From an uncultured Lachnospiraceae bacterium (GTDB lineage Bacteria > Bacillota > Clostridia > Lachnospirales > Lachnospiraceae): a stretch of DNA of 64,000 nucleotides. The position numbers and the translations under genes are program-made. The stretch lies in contig CAKRGM010000004.1 of assembly GCA_934330725.1 (NCBI GenBank), forward strand, positions 1 through 64,000, given 5' to 3'. The notes beneath the pieces were generated by a model. That model made no database searches. It was not told where the DNA came from and was given only the letters and a program-made list of their open reading frames with translations. This document shows, in pieces, positions 33,551-41,122 of this stretch; within the stretch, counting starts at the first letter, position 1, and each line of letters begins with the position of its first letter.

Positions 33551-34383
33551 TGAAAATATCAGTTTTTTTTGACCATATTATTCAGGCAGTACAGCAGCAG
33601 GGGTTAGATACAGACAGTGACAGGGATATGGATAATTTTTTAAAAGGTATCAGAAAGCTTGGTATAGAGGCAGTTGAAATTAATTATTCGTATTTAAGAG
33701 ATAATAAAGAAAGGATAACGAGGCTGTTAAAAAAGAATGACATCGGAATTAGTTGTATATACGACTTTTATGACTTTACTGATTATGATGGGAAAACTGA
33801 CGGTGATATGAGAATGCTGTTTGGCCATATAAATATGGCGTCAGAACTTGATGCGGCAAAAATCCTTGTTGTTCCGGGATTTATTAATGATGACTATATT
33901 GAATCAGGGGATATGGATATTGCATCTGGGAATGTGGCGTTAACCCAGCGTAATAATATGGCGGTGGCATTAAAGGCTGCCGTGGAATATGCACATAGTC
34001 GTAATGTATATATAACACTTGAAGATTTTGATGATAAGAGAGCACCATATGCAACGGCGCAAGGTCTGTTGTGGTTTTTAAATAATGTTCCGGGCTTAAA
34101 GCTTACATTTGATATGGGGAATTTTGCATATAGCGGTGATGATGTAAGTGAGGCATATGAATTGCTTAAAGGTTATATATGTCACGTTCACTGCAAGGAC
34201 AGAGGGCCGGGGTTATCAACTGTCCATGTGGGCGGCGGTATACTTCCTGTTGATAAACTTGTAAGGAAATTACGCTCTTGTGGATATAATGGCTACTATG
34301 CAATAGAACATTTTGATGCCGTGGATCAGGCTGCATATATAAAAAAGTCATTTAATTTTTTACATGAATGTCTGGATGAATAG
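33550..34383 (+). CDS. sugar phosphate isomerase/epimerase (xylose isomerase-like TIM barrel)
   Basis: A 277-residue TIM barrel of the AP_endonuc_2 family. Metal-binding residues are seen in KILVVPGF, VYITLEDFDD (glutamate), LTFDMGNFAYSG (aspartate), ICHVHCKDRG (two histidines) and YYAIEHFD. It begins at the ATG of a TAATG overlap with the ThuA gene. Together they probably process a keto-disaccharide or inositol-like compound; the substrate is not identifiable. Confidence 0.85.
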   Translation: MKISVFFDHIIQAVQQQGLDTDSDRDMDNFLKGIRKLGIEAVEINYSYLRDNKERITRLLKKNDIGISCIYDFYDFTDYDGKTDGDMRMLFGHINMASELDAAKILVVPGFINDDYIESGDMDIASGNVALTQRNNMAVALKAAVEYAHSRNVYITLEDFDDKRAPYATAQGLLWFLNNVPGLKLTFDMGNFAYSGDDVSEAYELLKGYICHVHCKDRGPGLSTVHVGGGILPVDKLVRKLRSCGYNGYYAIEHFDAVDQAAYIKKSFNFLHECLDE

Positions 34384-34404
34384 AATATGGGACAGATTAT
34401 TGTG

Positions 34405-35187
34405 TTATCTGTCATCTTCGTTTTCTGCTGACATAAATCGCCGGAAACGCAGTGGCATAAGGCTGCGTTGAAGGCTTTTATTTGTCCGTTCTTTTATGGC
34501 TATTGTGTTAAAGAAAGTTTTCCACAGCATCTGAAGTTCAGATTCCTGTTTGGAAGGCTTTAAAAATTCTTTGACAGATGCAGGGTTTAAGCTGTTTGTG
34601 ATAATATAGCCGTGATATGCGGTATGCAGTGCAGCAGTGTGTCTGTTTACATCATATATAACCCAGTTCTCACAGTGCAATCGGTCTGCAAAGTGTGGAC
34701 AAATTATGGGAAGTACATTGTTACGCGGGTCAATTCTGCAGAATAATACTCCATTGGAAAGTTCTTCAAAACGGCAGAATTCGAGAGTGTGGTGGGATTC
34801 ATTATTTACTTTTCTGGATATTTCAAATGTCTGGCATACTGTATCGTCGTTTAAATTGTAAATTATATTTTTTCCGGTTTTAAAAGCTTTTTGCAAAAAG
34901 TGATAAGCTATTGAAGCTTTATCAGGTTCGCATGAAAGGCAGGTATTGTATACATAGTTATATATGATGTCTGACAGTTTACGCTGTATTGATGTGGCAA
35001 CCTTAACGGCAGTTGAAATATCAGCCTCTATATTAATATAGTCTTCAAAAAGAGAATAATTCATATTAGAATCCACACGGACATCGGTACAACTGGTTCC
35101 ATATTCCCATGCTTTATAGATTGCAGTAAATATTGCATCGATACTGTCTTCACAGCAAAAAATATATTTTTTATGGTTTGTCTGCAT
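34405..35187 (-). CDS. DNA-metabolism protein partnered with a radical-SAM enzyme (TIGR03915-like)
   Basis: A 260-residue protein matching the family that always accompanies the DNA-repair radical SAM protein encoded just upstream. Recognisable features are the opening FCCEDSIDAIFTAIYKAWEYG (here in two parts: FCCEDSIDAIF and TAIYKAWEYG), NGVLFCRIDPRNNVLPIICPHFADR, and the C-terminal RPSKQE-type end of a DUF4130-like domain (WKTFFNTIAIKER, LPLRFRRFM-like end). The biochemical role is not established. The ATG with GGAG seven bases before it is chosen over one four codons earlier. Confidence 0.8.
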   Translation of the reverse strand: MQTNHKKYIFCCEDSIDAIFTAIYKAWEYGTSCTDVRVDSNMNYSLFEDYINIEADISTAVKVATSIQRKLSDIIYNYVYNTCLSCEPDKASIAYHFLQKAFKTGKNIIYNLNDDTVCQTFEISRKVNNESHHTLEFCRFEELSNGVLFCRIDPRNNVLPIICPHFADRLHCENWVIYDVNRHTAALHTAYHGYIITNSLNPASVKEFLKPSKQESELQMLWKTFFNTIAIKERTNKSLQRSLMPLRFRRFMSAENEDDR

Positions 35188-35204
35188 AGTTATCTCCATC
35201 TTAT

Positions 35205-35244
35205 CTTATAATATTAGAATTGTCCTTATAATATTAGAATTGTA
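35205..35244. repeat. 20-bp tandem duplication between the repair genes
   Basis: CTTATAATATTAGAATTGTC (35205-35224) is followed directly by the same unit ending in A (35225-35244). It lies in the short gap between the radical SAM gene and its partner. Confidence 0.75.
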
Positions 35245-35250
35245 ACCGGC

Positions 35251-36654
35251 TTACTGCATATTAAAGTCGCTAAACAGTGAGAGCTGTCTGTAGCAGTTGT
35301 TCTGTGTAATGCCATAATCTTTAAGGCGGTTACTGCTTATCAGGTTACTTGTTATGTAATCTTCGTCAATTCTTGTGTTATACATCATTCTGCCATTGCA
35401 GGTTATAAAATATATTGCGCGTTTTAAAACTACTCCCATTTTTTTAATATCATTAAAATCAAGTCTGGCACTGCGTCGCGCTTTTACGATGCGCTTAGCA
35501 GAATTAACACCGATACCCGGGACTCTAAGGAGGGTATAGTAACCGGCATTATTAATCTCAACCGGGAATTTTTCAAGATGTCTGACAGCCCAGTCACTTT
35601 TAGGGTCCAGAAATACGTTAAAATTAGGCCTGTCATTCGTCAGCAGCTCATCGGATTTAAAACCATAGTAACGCATAAGCCAGTCGGCCTGATAAAGGCG
35701 GTGCTCTCTTAGAAGAGGAACACCTTTTCCATCAGGCTGCATCGGCAAAGTTTCATCATTGTTTACATTTATAAAGGTAGAATAAAATATTCTTTTTAAA
35801 TCATACTGTTTATAAAGAGCTTCAGCCACAGTGACAATATGATAATCACTTTCATTAGTGGCACCAATTATCATCTGTGTGCTCTGACCGGCAGGAACAA
35901 ATGAATTTTGCCGGTGGAAACCGGTGTTGGAAACAGGCGGCATAAATGTGCGTTCTGACATATAATTTTTAGATGACCTGTAAGATATTGGGTTATTAAA
36001 ATGATTCTCACTGTCATTAAGCCTGTAATGTTCCCTGTTAAGGTATATTCCCTTTTGTATATTTCGCATTGGGGTAAGTATATTTTTACGGTTTTTATGC
36101 GGGGCAAGCTTTTTAAGACCTTCAGCTGTTGGAAATTCAATATTAATGCTCATTCTGTCAGCATACCAGCCGGCAGCCTGAATTATGTCATGAGATGCAC
36201 CTGGTATAGCTTTAATATGTATATAACCACCAAAGTTATATTTGATTCTTAGAAGCATAACGGCTTCAAGAATAAGCTTCATGGTTTCATCAGGGCTGTG
36301 TATTATGCCAGAACTTAAGAATAATCCTTCTATATAGTTGCGCCTGTAAAATTCTATGGTAAGTCTGCAGATTTCTTCAGGAGTAAATGTAGCACGTATG
36401 ACGTCATTTGATGAGCGGTTGACACAGTATCTGCAGTCGAATATACATTCATTAGTCATTAGAATCTTGAGCAGACTTATGCATCGGCCATCAGCTGAAA
36501 AGCTGTGGCATATTCCACATGATACAGTATTTCCAATTCCTCTGGAATTATTTTTTCTTGTTACACCGCTGGAAGTACATGAAGCATCATATTTTGCAGC
36601 ATCTGATAGTATGGCAAGTTTTTCTGTAAGGCTCATATTTTCCTGTATAATCAT
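35251..36654 (-). CDS. putative DNA modification/repair radical SAM protein
   Basis: A 467-residue radical SAM protein (TIGR03916-like). The 4Fe-4S cysteines are in ECIFDCRYCVNR (C-x3-C-x2-C). GGYIHIKAIPGAS and MSINIEFPT follow in the barrel. A helix-hairpin-helix DNA-binding motif near the C terminus, LRVPGIGVNSAKRIVKARR, supports a DNA substrate. Two perfect LexA boxes lie just upstream, so it is very probably SOS-induced. It forms an operon with the partner gene at 34405. AGAGGTG precedes the ATG. Confidence 0.88.
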   Translation of the reverse strand: MIIQENMSLTEKLAILSDAAKYDASCTSSGVTRKNNSRGIGNTVSCGICHSFSADGRCISLLKILMTNECIFDCRYCVNRSSNDVIRATFTPEEICRLTIEFYRRNYIEGLFLSSGIIHSPDETMKLILEAVMLLRIKYNFGGYIHIKAIPGASHDIIQAAGWYADRMSINIEFPTAEGLKKLAPHKNRKNILTPMRNIQKGIYLNREHYRLNDSENHFNNPISYRSSKNYMSERTFMPPVSNTGFHRQNSFVPAGQSTQMIIGATNESDYHIVTVAEALYKQYDLKRIFYSTFINVNNDETLPMQPDGKGVPLLREHRLYQADWLMRYYGFKSDELLTNDRPNFNVFLDPKSDWAVRHLEKFPVEINNAGYYTLLRVPGIGVNSAKRIVKARRSARLDFNDIKKMGVVLKRAIYFITCNGRMMYNTRIDEDYITSNLISSNRLKDYGITQNNCYRQLSLFSDFNMQ

Positions 36655-36704
36655 AAAACAACACCTCTTCTTGTTTTAATAATATAATATATATACTAAC
36701 AGTA

Positions 36705-36756
36705 TTGACAAAACGAACAAACGTTTGTATAATAATAACATACAAACATTTGTTCG
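36705..36756. promoter_or_regulatory. two inverted LexA (SOS) boxes with a promoter between divergent genes
   Basis: CGAACAAACGTTTG (36714-36727) and, on the other strand, CGAACAAATGTTTG (36743-36756) both fit the Gram-positive LexA consensus CGAACRNRYGTTYG exactly. A plus-strand promoter, TTGACA (36705-36710) and TATAAT (36728-36733) with 17 bases between, holds the first box in its spacer. Reverse-strand transcripts toward the radical SAM gene also start here. Confidence 0.88.
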
Positions 36757-36840
36757 TAAAGAAAAAATAATATATTTTTAAAAAAAGTTAATACTAAAAA
36801 AGTGATCATTATAAATGCGGAAGAGATAATTTTAATACAG

Positions 36841-36928
36841 CTGTTTGTGCCGCAGACACCACAAACAGTTTTGTCATAAGACTGGATTTAACATTTAGTC
36901 TGAACTTCTTCCGATAAAAGGTGTCTGC
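36841..36928 (+). promoter_or_regulatory. leader with alternative pairings before the small coat-like gene
   Basis: CTGTTTGTG (36841-36849) pairs with CACAAACAG (36860-36868), leaving GCAGACACC in the loop and arm. That segment (36852-36860) is also perfectly complementary to GGTGTCTGC (36920-36928), five bases before the GGAG ribosome site. The two pairings form a pseudoknot or compete. Confidence 0.5.
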
Positions 36929-36943
36929 AGAATGGAGATTGAT

Positions 36944-37129
36944 ATGAAACAGATTTCAGAAAAAGAGTTATCATTTTTAAATGATATGCTGGATGAAGAA
37001 GAACTTCTGGTTAAGAAGTTTAAGATGCTTGCTGAGCATACAGATGACAAAGAGATAAAGGAGAAGTTTGAACAGATTGCAAAGCAGCATCAGGGCCACT
37101 TTAATGATTTATATTCACAGCTTGGGTGA
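36944..37129 (+). CDS. small helical protein, coat-associated by context
   Basis: A 61-residue, all-helical acidic protein (KELSFLNDMLDEEELLVKKF ... IAKQHQGHFNDLY). The EE-x-L...H-x-x-H/HF spacing resembles half of a ferritin-like bundle and small proteins found beside CotF-type spore coat genes. It is followed 38 bases later by such a gene. I start it at the ATG after GGAGATTGAT; an ATG four codons earlier overlaps that ribosome site. The function is unknown. Confidence 0.65.
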   Translation: MKQISEKELSFLNDMLDEEELLVKKFKMLAEHTDDKEIKEKFEQIAKQHQGHFNDLYSQLG

Positions 37130-37167
37130 GCACAAGCAGTACAAATTTAGTTTGGAGGTAACAGATT

Positions 37168-37443
37168 ATGCAGGAAGTATATTCGGATAAAGAGATTCTT
37201 GGAGATGGACTTGCAGCGCAGAAGGCAGCAACTAATAACTATAATACATTCAGTAACGAATGTGTTCATGATGATATAAGACAGACAAGCCTTAATATTC
37301 TGGCTCAGGAACACAGTATACAGAATGATGTATTTAATATGATGCATTCAAGGGGAATGTATCCAACACCAGAGGCAGAGGAAGAAAAAGTGGATCAGGC
37401 AAAGCAGAAATTTTCAGCATGCTATAAGGAAGCAGATGTTTAA
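37168..37443 (+). CDS. CotF-family spore coat protein
   Basis: A 91-residue CotF-like protein: SDKEILGDGLAAQKAATNNY near the start, LNILAQEHSIQNDVFNMMHS in the centre and RGMYPTPEAEEEKVDQAKQKF at the end, all typical of the family. It implies the ability to sporulate. GGAGG precedes the ATG. It is downstream of an SOS-boxed promoter at 36705, but sporulation-specific promoters may exist nearer the gene. Confidence 0.85.
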   Translation: MQEVYSDKEILGDGLAAQKAATNNYNTFSNECVHDDIRQTSLNILAQEHSIQNDVFNMMHSRGMYPTPEAEEEKVDQAKQKFSACYKEADV

Positions 37444-37487
37444 AATAACAGCATATTGGAATATGTTTTGATTCTTTAAGAATATAA

Positions 37488-37528
37488 GTATATATGTAAC
37501 TGTTTAAAGAGTGCAGTTACATATATAC
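37488..37528. repeat. 15-bp perfect inverted repeat after the coat gene
   Basis: GTATATATGTAACTG (37488-37502) and CAGTTACATATATAC (37514-37528) are exact reverse complements with an 11-base loop. No T-run follows, so a terminator role is uncertain. The remaining bases to 37638 hold nothing else I recognise. Confidence 0.65.
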
Positions 37529-37638
37529 ATACATAATAAGCTGATAAGCCTGTACAGCTGATTGCGGACAATGGGATATCTGCCGGCTGCTTTGTTATTT
37601 GCAGCTATATATGATAAAATAAATTCAAATCAAATTGT

Positions 37639-37713
37639 ATGGCAGATGAGAAATCGCCTGTGCGAATTTCGCGGTGCCTCTTCAAAACAAAGTTACTTGA
37701 GAATGGAGATTAG
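37639..37713 (+). CDS. candidate micropeptide of the dispersed element (copy 5)
   Basis: Only the micro-ORF part of the element is present here, starting exactly at its ATG. The 24-residue frame begins MADEKSPVRISRCLFKTK and ends NGD. Its TAG lies one base before the RNase H ATG, and its GGAGAT codons are that gene's ribosome site. The third hairpin is broken (TTTCGCGGTG), yet the frame is intact, which argues for selection on coding. Confidence 0.38.
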   Translation: MADEKSPVRISRCLFKTKLLENGD

Positions 37714-37714
37714 T

Positions 37715-38341
37715 ATGGCTACAAAGTATTATGCAGTTAAAGTTGGTAAAAACCCGGGTATATACAGAACATGGGATGAATGTAAAAAGATGGTGCACGG
37801 ATATCCCGGAGCGGTTTATAAAAGTTTTACAGTTCTTAAGGATGCACAAAATTTTATTGGGATTTCCGACGATATACCTATGCATGCAAAGATGGATGAT
37901 GCACAGAGTATGGAGTGTGATGGGAGTGAAGCATTTGCATTTGTCGATGGTTCATTTAATATTTCAACAAAGGTATATGGATATGGCGGATTTTTAAAAT
38001 ATAATGGTGATAAAATATTGCTTAAAGGAAGTGGAAGTGATAAAGATATGGCTTCAATGAGAAATGTTGCAGGTGAAATATTAGGCAGTATGGCAGCTGT
38101 AAAAAAAGCACTTGAACTTGGAATTAAAAAGATAAATATATATTATGATTATATGGGAATACAGATGTGGGCTGAAGGAGCATGGAAGAGAAATAAAAAA
38201 GGAACTATTGAGTATTATGATTTTATGAATTCAGTTAAAAAGGATATTGAGATAAAATTTATTAAAGTTAAAGGTCATTCAGGAGTTGAAGGCAATGAAG
38301 AAGCGGACAGGCTGGCAAAAGAGGCGGTAGGAATTTTATAG
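37715..38341 (+). CDS. rnhA: ribonuclease H with viroplasmin-type N-terminal domain
   Basis: A 208-residue RNase H1. Residues 1-45 form the caulimovirus VI/viroplasmin-like domain that binds RNA-DNA hybrids (YYAVKVGKNPGIYRTWDECK, KSFTVLKDAQNFI). The catalytic domain starts at AFAFVDGSFN (first aspartate), then GEILGSMAAVKKAL (glutamate), YYDYMGIQMWAEG (aspartate) and VKGHSGVEGNEEADRLAKEA (histidine and last aspartate). It removes RNA from hybrids and primers. The start codon directly follows the micro-ORF. Confidence 0.92.
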   Translation: MATKYYAVKVGKNPGIYRTWDECKKMVHGYPGAVYKSFTVLKDAQNFIGISDDIPMHAKMDDAQSMECDGSEAFAFVDGSFNISTKVYGYGGFLKYNGDKILLKGSGSDKDMASMRNVAGEILGSMAAVKKALELGIKKINIYYDYMGIQMWAEGAWKRNKKGTIEYYDFMNSVKKDIEIKFIKVKGHSGVEGNEEADRLAKEAVGIL

Positions 38342-38403
38342 GTACATAAATTTGTTTTGCAGCAGCTTTGGTAAAGATATGAAGTAAAGGTGGAATTGTA
38401 ATC

Positions 38404-39099
38404 ATGGCTTATAAAATAGTTATTGTAGATGATGACAGTGATCTTATGGAAATAACAAAAGATGCATTGCAGATGTATGGTTATGAAGTATTCCATGCAT
38501 CTGGAAGCGAGGACGCATTTAATATGCTTTCGAAGCAGCGCTTTGATCTTATATTGTTAGATATTAATCTTCCGGGAATTACAGGATTTGAAGTATGCAA
38601 AGAATTAAGGAAGGTTTCACAGGTGCCTGTTATATTTATCAGTGCAAGAACAAGCGAAGATGATAAGATTACAGGACTTGACATAGGAGGAGATGATTAT
38701 CTGGCTAAACCTTATTCTTTAAAAGAACTCCTATCAAGAATTAATGCATTGATAAGGAGAACTTATGGCAGCAAGTTAAAGAACCAGATATACCATCTTG
38801 GGAAAGATAAAAATATAGAAGTTGATGCACAGATAAGAAAGGTTATAAAAAATGGAGAGGAAATTAAGTTATCATTAAAAGAATTCGATCTTTTGAATTA
38901 CCTGTGTCATCATCCAAATCAAGTATTAAAAAAAGAGGATATTTTAAGTGAAGTATGGGGTGCTTTCTCTGAAACAGAAATATCGACAGTTTCAGTTCAT
39001 ATAAGATGGCTAAGGGAAAAGCTTGAGGATAATCCTGCCAGGCCATATTTTATACATACAGTATGGGGGATAGGTTACAAGCTCATAATGGAGGAATAA
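38404..39099 (+). CDS. OmpR-family response regulator
   Basis: A 231-residue regulator. The receiver domain has the acidic pocket in VIVDDDSD, the phospho-acceptor aspartate in LILLDINLPG, the switch serine in FISART and the lysine in YLAKPYSL. A winged-helix output domain follows (EFDLLNYLCHHPNQVLKKED, then VSVHIRWLREKLEDNP). The kinase gene starts three bases after its stop and an ABC transporter follows, so this looks like a peptide-antibiotic or envelope-stress module. Confidence 0.92.
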   Translation: MAYKIVIVDDDSDLMEITKDALQMYGYEVFHASGSEDAFNMLSKQRFDLILLDINLPGITGFEVCKELRKVSQVPVIFISARTSEDDKITGLDIGGDDYLAKPYSLKELLSRINALIRRTYGSKLKNQIYHLGKDKNIEVDAQIRKVIKNGEEIKLSLKEFDLLNYLCHHPNQVLKKEDILSEVWGAFSETEISTVSVHIRWLREKLEDNPARPYFIHTVWGIGYKLIMEE

Positions 39100-39101
39100 T
39101 A

Positions 39102-40244
39102 TTGAAAAAGATTTTACTAATGGTAGTTGTTGGACCATTGATTATGTTTGTAATTATTTCGTCCTGCGTTATCGTAAATATGAATAATGCCCCGGGTCAG
39201 TATACCAGTGAAAATCAGTTGATTTTAATTCAGGATATTAAACAGGCGCAGATAGATGGCAAAGGTGCGGATATGGTAAAAGGGCAGATTGATGAATTAC
39301 AGTCCGAATTAAAACAAAACGATGGGCATATACAAAAAGATGCAATAAAAGAAATAGCATGCATATATGGAGTTTGTATATTAATTTACATGCTTGTGAC
39401 AGCTTTGATATTATATGTAAAAATACTTCGCCCATTTGAAAAGTTAAAGGATTATGCAGGGGAGGTTGCTAAAGGTAATCTTGATGTTCCACTTGGCTAT
39501 GAAAAAACTAATTTTTTTGGAGAATTTACATGGGCTTTTGATCATATGAGAAAAGAACTGCTTTCTGCAAAGAAAAATGAACAGAAAGCCATTGAGCAGA
39601 ATAAGATGATTATAGCTACATTATCACATGACATTAAGACTCCTATAGCATCAATAAGGGCATATGCAGAGGGACTTGAAGCGGGAATTGGGGATTCTTA
39701 TGAAAAACGTCAGAAATATCTTCAGGTGATTCAAAGAAAGTGCGATGAGGTGACAGCTCTTACAAATGATCTGGTTTTACATTCACTGTCAGAATTGGAT
39801 AAGCTTGAGATAAAGGAAACTGATGAAGATATTGGAGAGGTGCTTGAAAGAATCGTCTGCGATTTTGCATCACAGCAAATACATATTAAAGAACCTTTTC
39901 CACATGCAGAGTGCACTGTAGATAAAAAGCGAATGGCTCAGGTCATTGAAAATATATTAAATAATGCCGGGAAGTATGCTGCCGGAAAAGAAGTATGTAT
40001 ATGGGCTGATATTTCGGATGGCTGTTACAATATTCATATAAAAGATCATGGTAAAGGCATTCCGGCACAGGATATGCCATTTGTGTTTGATAAATTTTAC
40101 CGTGGTAAAAATGTATCTGATAAACCTGGAAGCGGACTTGGGTTATATATTACTAAATATATTATTGAGCGCATGCAGGGACATATTGAACTTAAGTCTT
40201 ACAATGATGGTCTTGAAGTAATAATATCTTTAAAGATTTCTTAA
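39102..40244 (+). CDS. sensor histidine kinase
   Basis: A 380-residue kinase starting at TTG after GGAGG. It has two membrane helices (about 3-25 and 88-110) around a short extracytoplasmic loop rich in Gln and charged residues, a HAMP region, and HisKA with ATLSHDIKTPIASIRAYAEG. The ATPase boxes are NILNNAGKYA, IKDHGKGIP, FDKFYRG and GSGLGLYI. It phosphorylates the regulator encoded just upstream. Confidence 0.92.
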   Translation: MKKILLMVVVGPLIMFVIISSCVIVNMNNAPGQYTSENQLILIQDIKQAQIDGKGADMVKGQIDELQSELKQNDGHIQKDAIKEIACIYGVCILIYMLVTALILYVKILRPFEKLKDYAGEVAKGNLDVPLGYEKTNFFGEFTWAFDHMRKELLSAKKNEQKAIEQNKMIIATLSHDIKTPIASIRAYAEGLEAGIGDSYEKRQKYLQVIQRKCDEVTALTNDLVLHSLSELDKLEIKETDEDIGEVLERIVCDFASQQIHIKEPFPHAECTVDKKRMAQVIENILNNAGKYAAGKEVCIWADISDGCYNIHIKDHGKGIPAQDMPFVFDKFYRGKNVSDKPGSGLGLYITKYIIERMQGHIELKSYNDGLEVIISLKIS

Positions 40245-40348
40245 TAATTATTCTGATATAGTTAACAACGAAATAAGTTAAGTACATTTACTTAAGAAAA
40301 CAGTATTCAGAATCAGTGCCGGTAAATGGCATGGAAATGGGGATTAGA

Positions 40349-41110
40349 ATGAAAGATATAATTATTTCAGGAAAAGATGTATGTAAGAGTTATGTAAGTA
40401 ATGGTAAGCAGAATCATGTACTTGATATGATCAATATTGATATATATCAGGGGGAATTTGCAGTTATCATGGGTTCATCAGGAGCCGGTAAATCCACGCT
40501 TTTGTACTCCTTAAGCGGGATGGATAAGATAACTAATGGAAGTGTTTATTATAAAGGAAATGAAATAAGCAGATATAAAGAAAAAAAGATGTCAGATTTT
40601 CGCGCGAATGAGTTCGGATTTATTTTTCAGCAGGCACATCTTGTAAGTAATCTTACACTATATGAAAATGTTACTGTTACAGGTTTTCAGAATAAAAAAA
40701 GAACATCAAAGGAAACTAAAAAACGTGCACATGAATTACTAAGTAAAGTAAATATAAGTGATGCGGGTGACAGGCTTCCGTCACAGGTATCAGGGGGAGA
40801 AGCACAAAGAGCTGCAATTGCAAGGGCTATGATAAATGATCCTGGCATCATTTTTGCAGATGAACCGACTGGAGCTCTCAATAGAAAAAATACACATGAT
40901 GTATTAAATCTGCTTACACAGCTTAATGAGGAAGGGCAAAGTATTCTTATGGTTACACATGATATTCATGCTGCTATAAGGGCAACACGTATTTTATATC
41001 TTGAGGATGGAAAAATCATAGGAGAAATGTCACTTTCACCTTACAAAGAAGAAGATTTTAAACAACGTGAAGAACAGGTAAACGCATGGCTTACCTCTAT
41101 GGAATGGTAG
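40349..41110 (+). CDS. ABC transporter ATPase of a two-component-linked exporter
   Basis: A 253-residue ATPase with Walker A GSSGAGKST, Q-loop IFQQAHLVSNLT, signature VSGGEAQRAAIARAM, Walker B IIFADEPTGALN and the H-loop MVTHDIHAA. It belongs to the MacB/BceA-like group. GGGGATTAGA before the ATG sets the start, 11 codons into a longer frame. The permease follows after 12 bases. Together with the two-component genes this is a BceRSAB-like arrangement for sensing and removing cell-wall-active peptides. Confidence 0.87.
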   Translation: MKDIIISGKDVCKSYVSNGKQNHVLDMINIDIYQGEFAVIMGSSGAGKSTLLYSLSGMDKITNGSVYYKGNEISRYKEKKMSDFRANEFGFIFQQAHLVSNLTLYENVTVTGFQNKKRTSKETKKRAHELLSKVNISDAGDRLPSQVSGGEAQRAAIARAMINDPGIIFADEPTGALNRKNTHDVLNLLTQLNEEGQSILMVTHDIHAAIRATRILYLEDGKIIGEMSLSPYKEEDFKQREEQVNAWLTSMEW

Positions 41111-41122
41111 GAGGTGTAAGTT

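Noticed and set aside
37488..37528. Intrinsic terminator after the CotF gene
   Set aside because: The 15-bp stem is perfect but AT-rich and has no following T-run, so I list it only as an inverted repeat.
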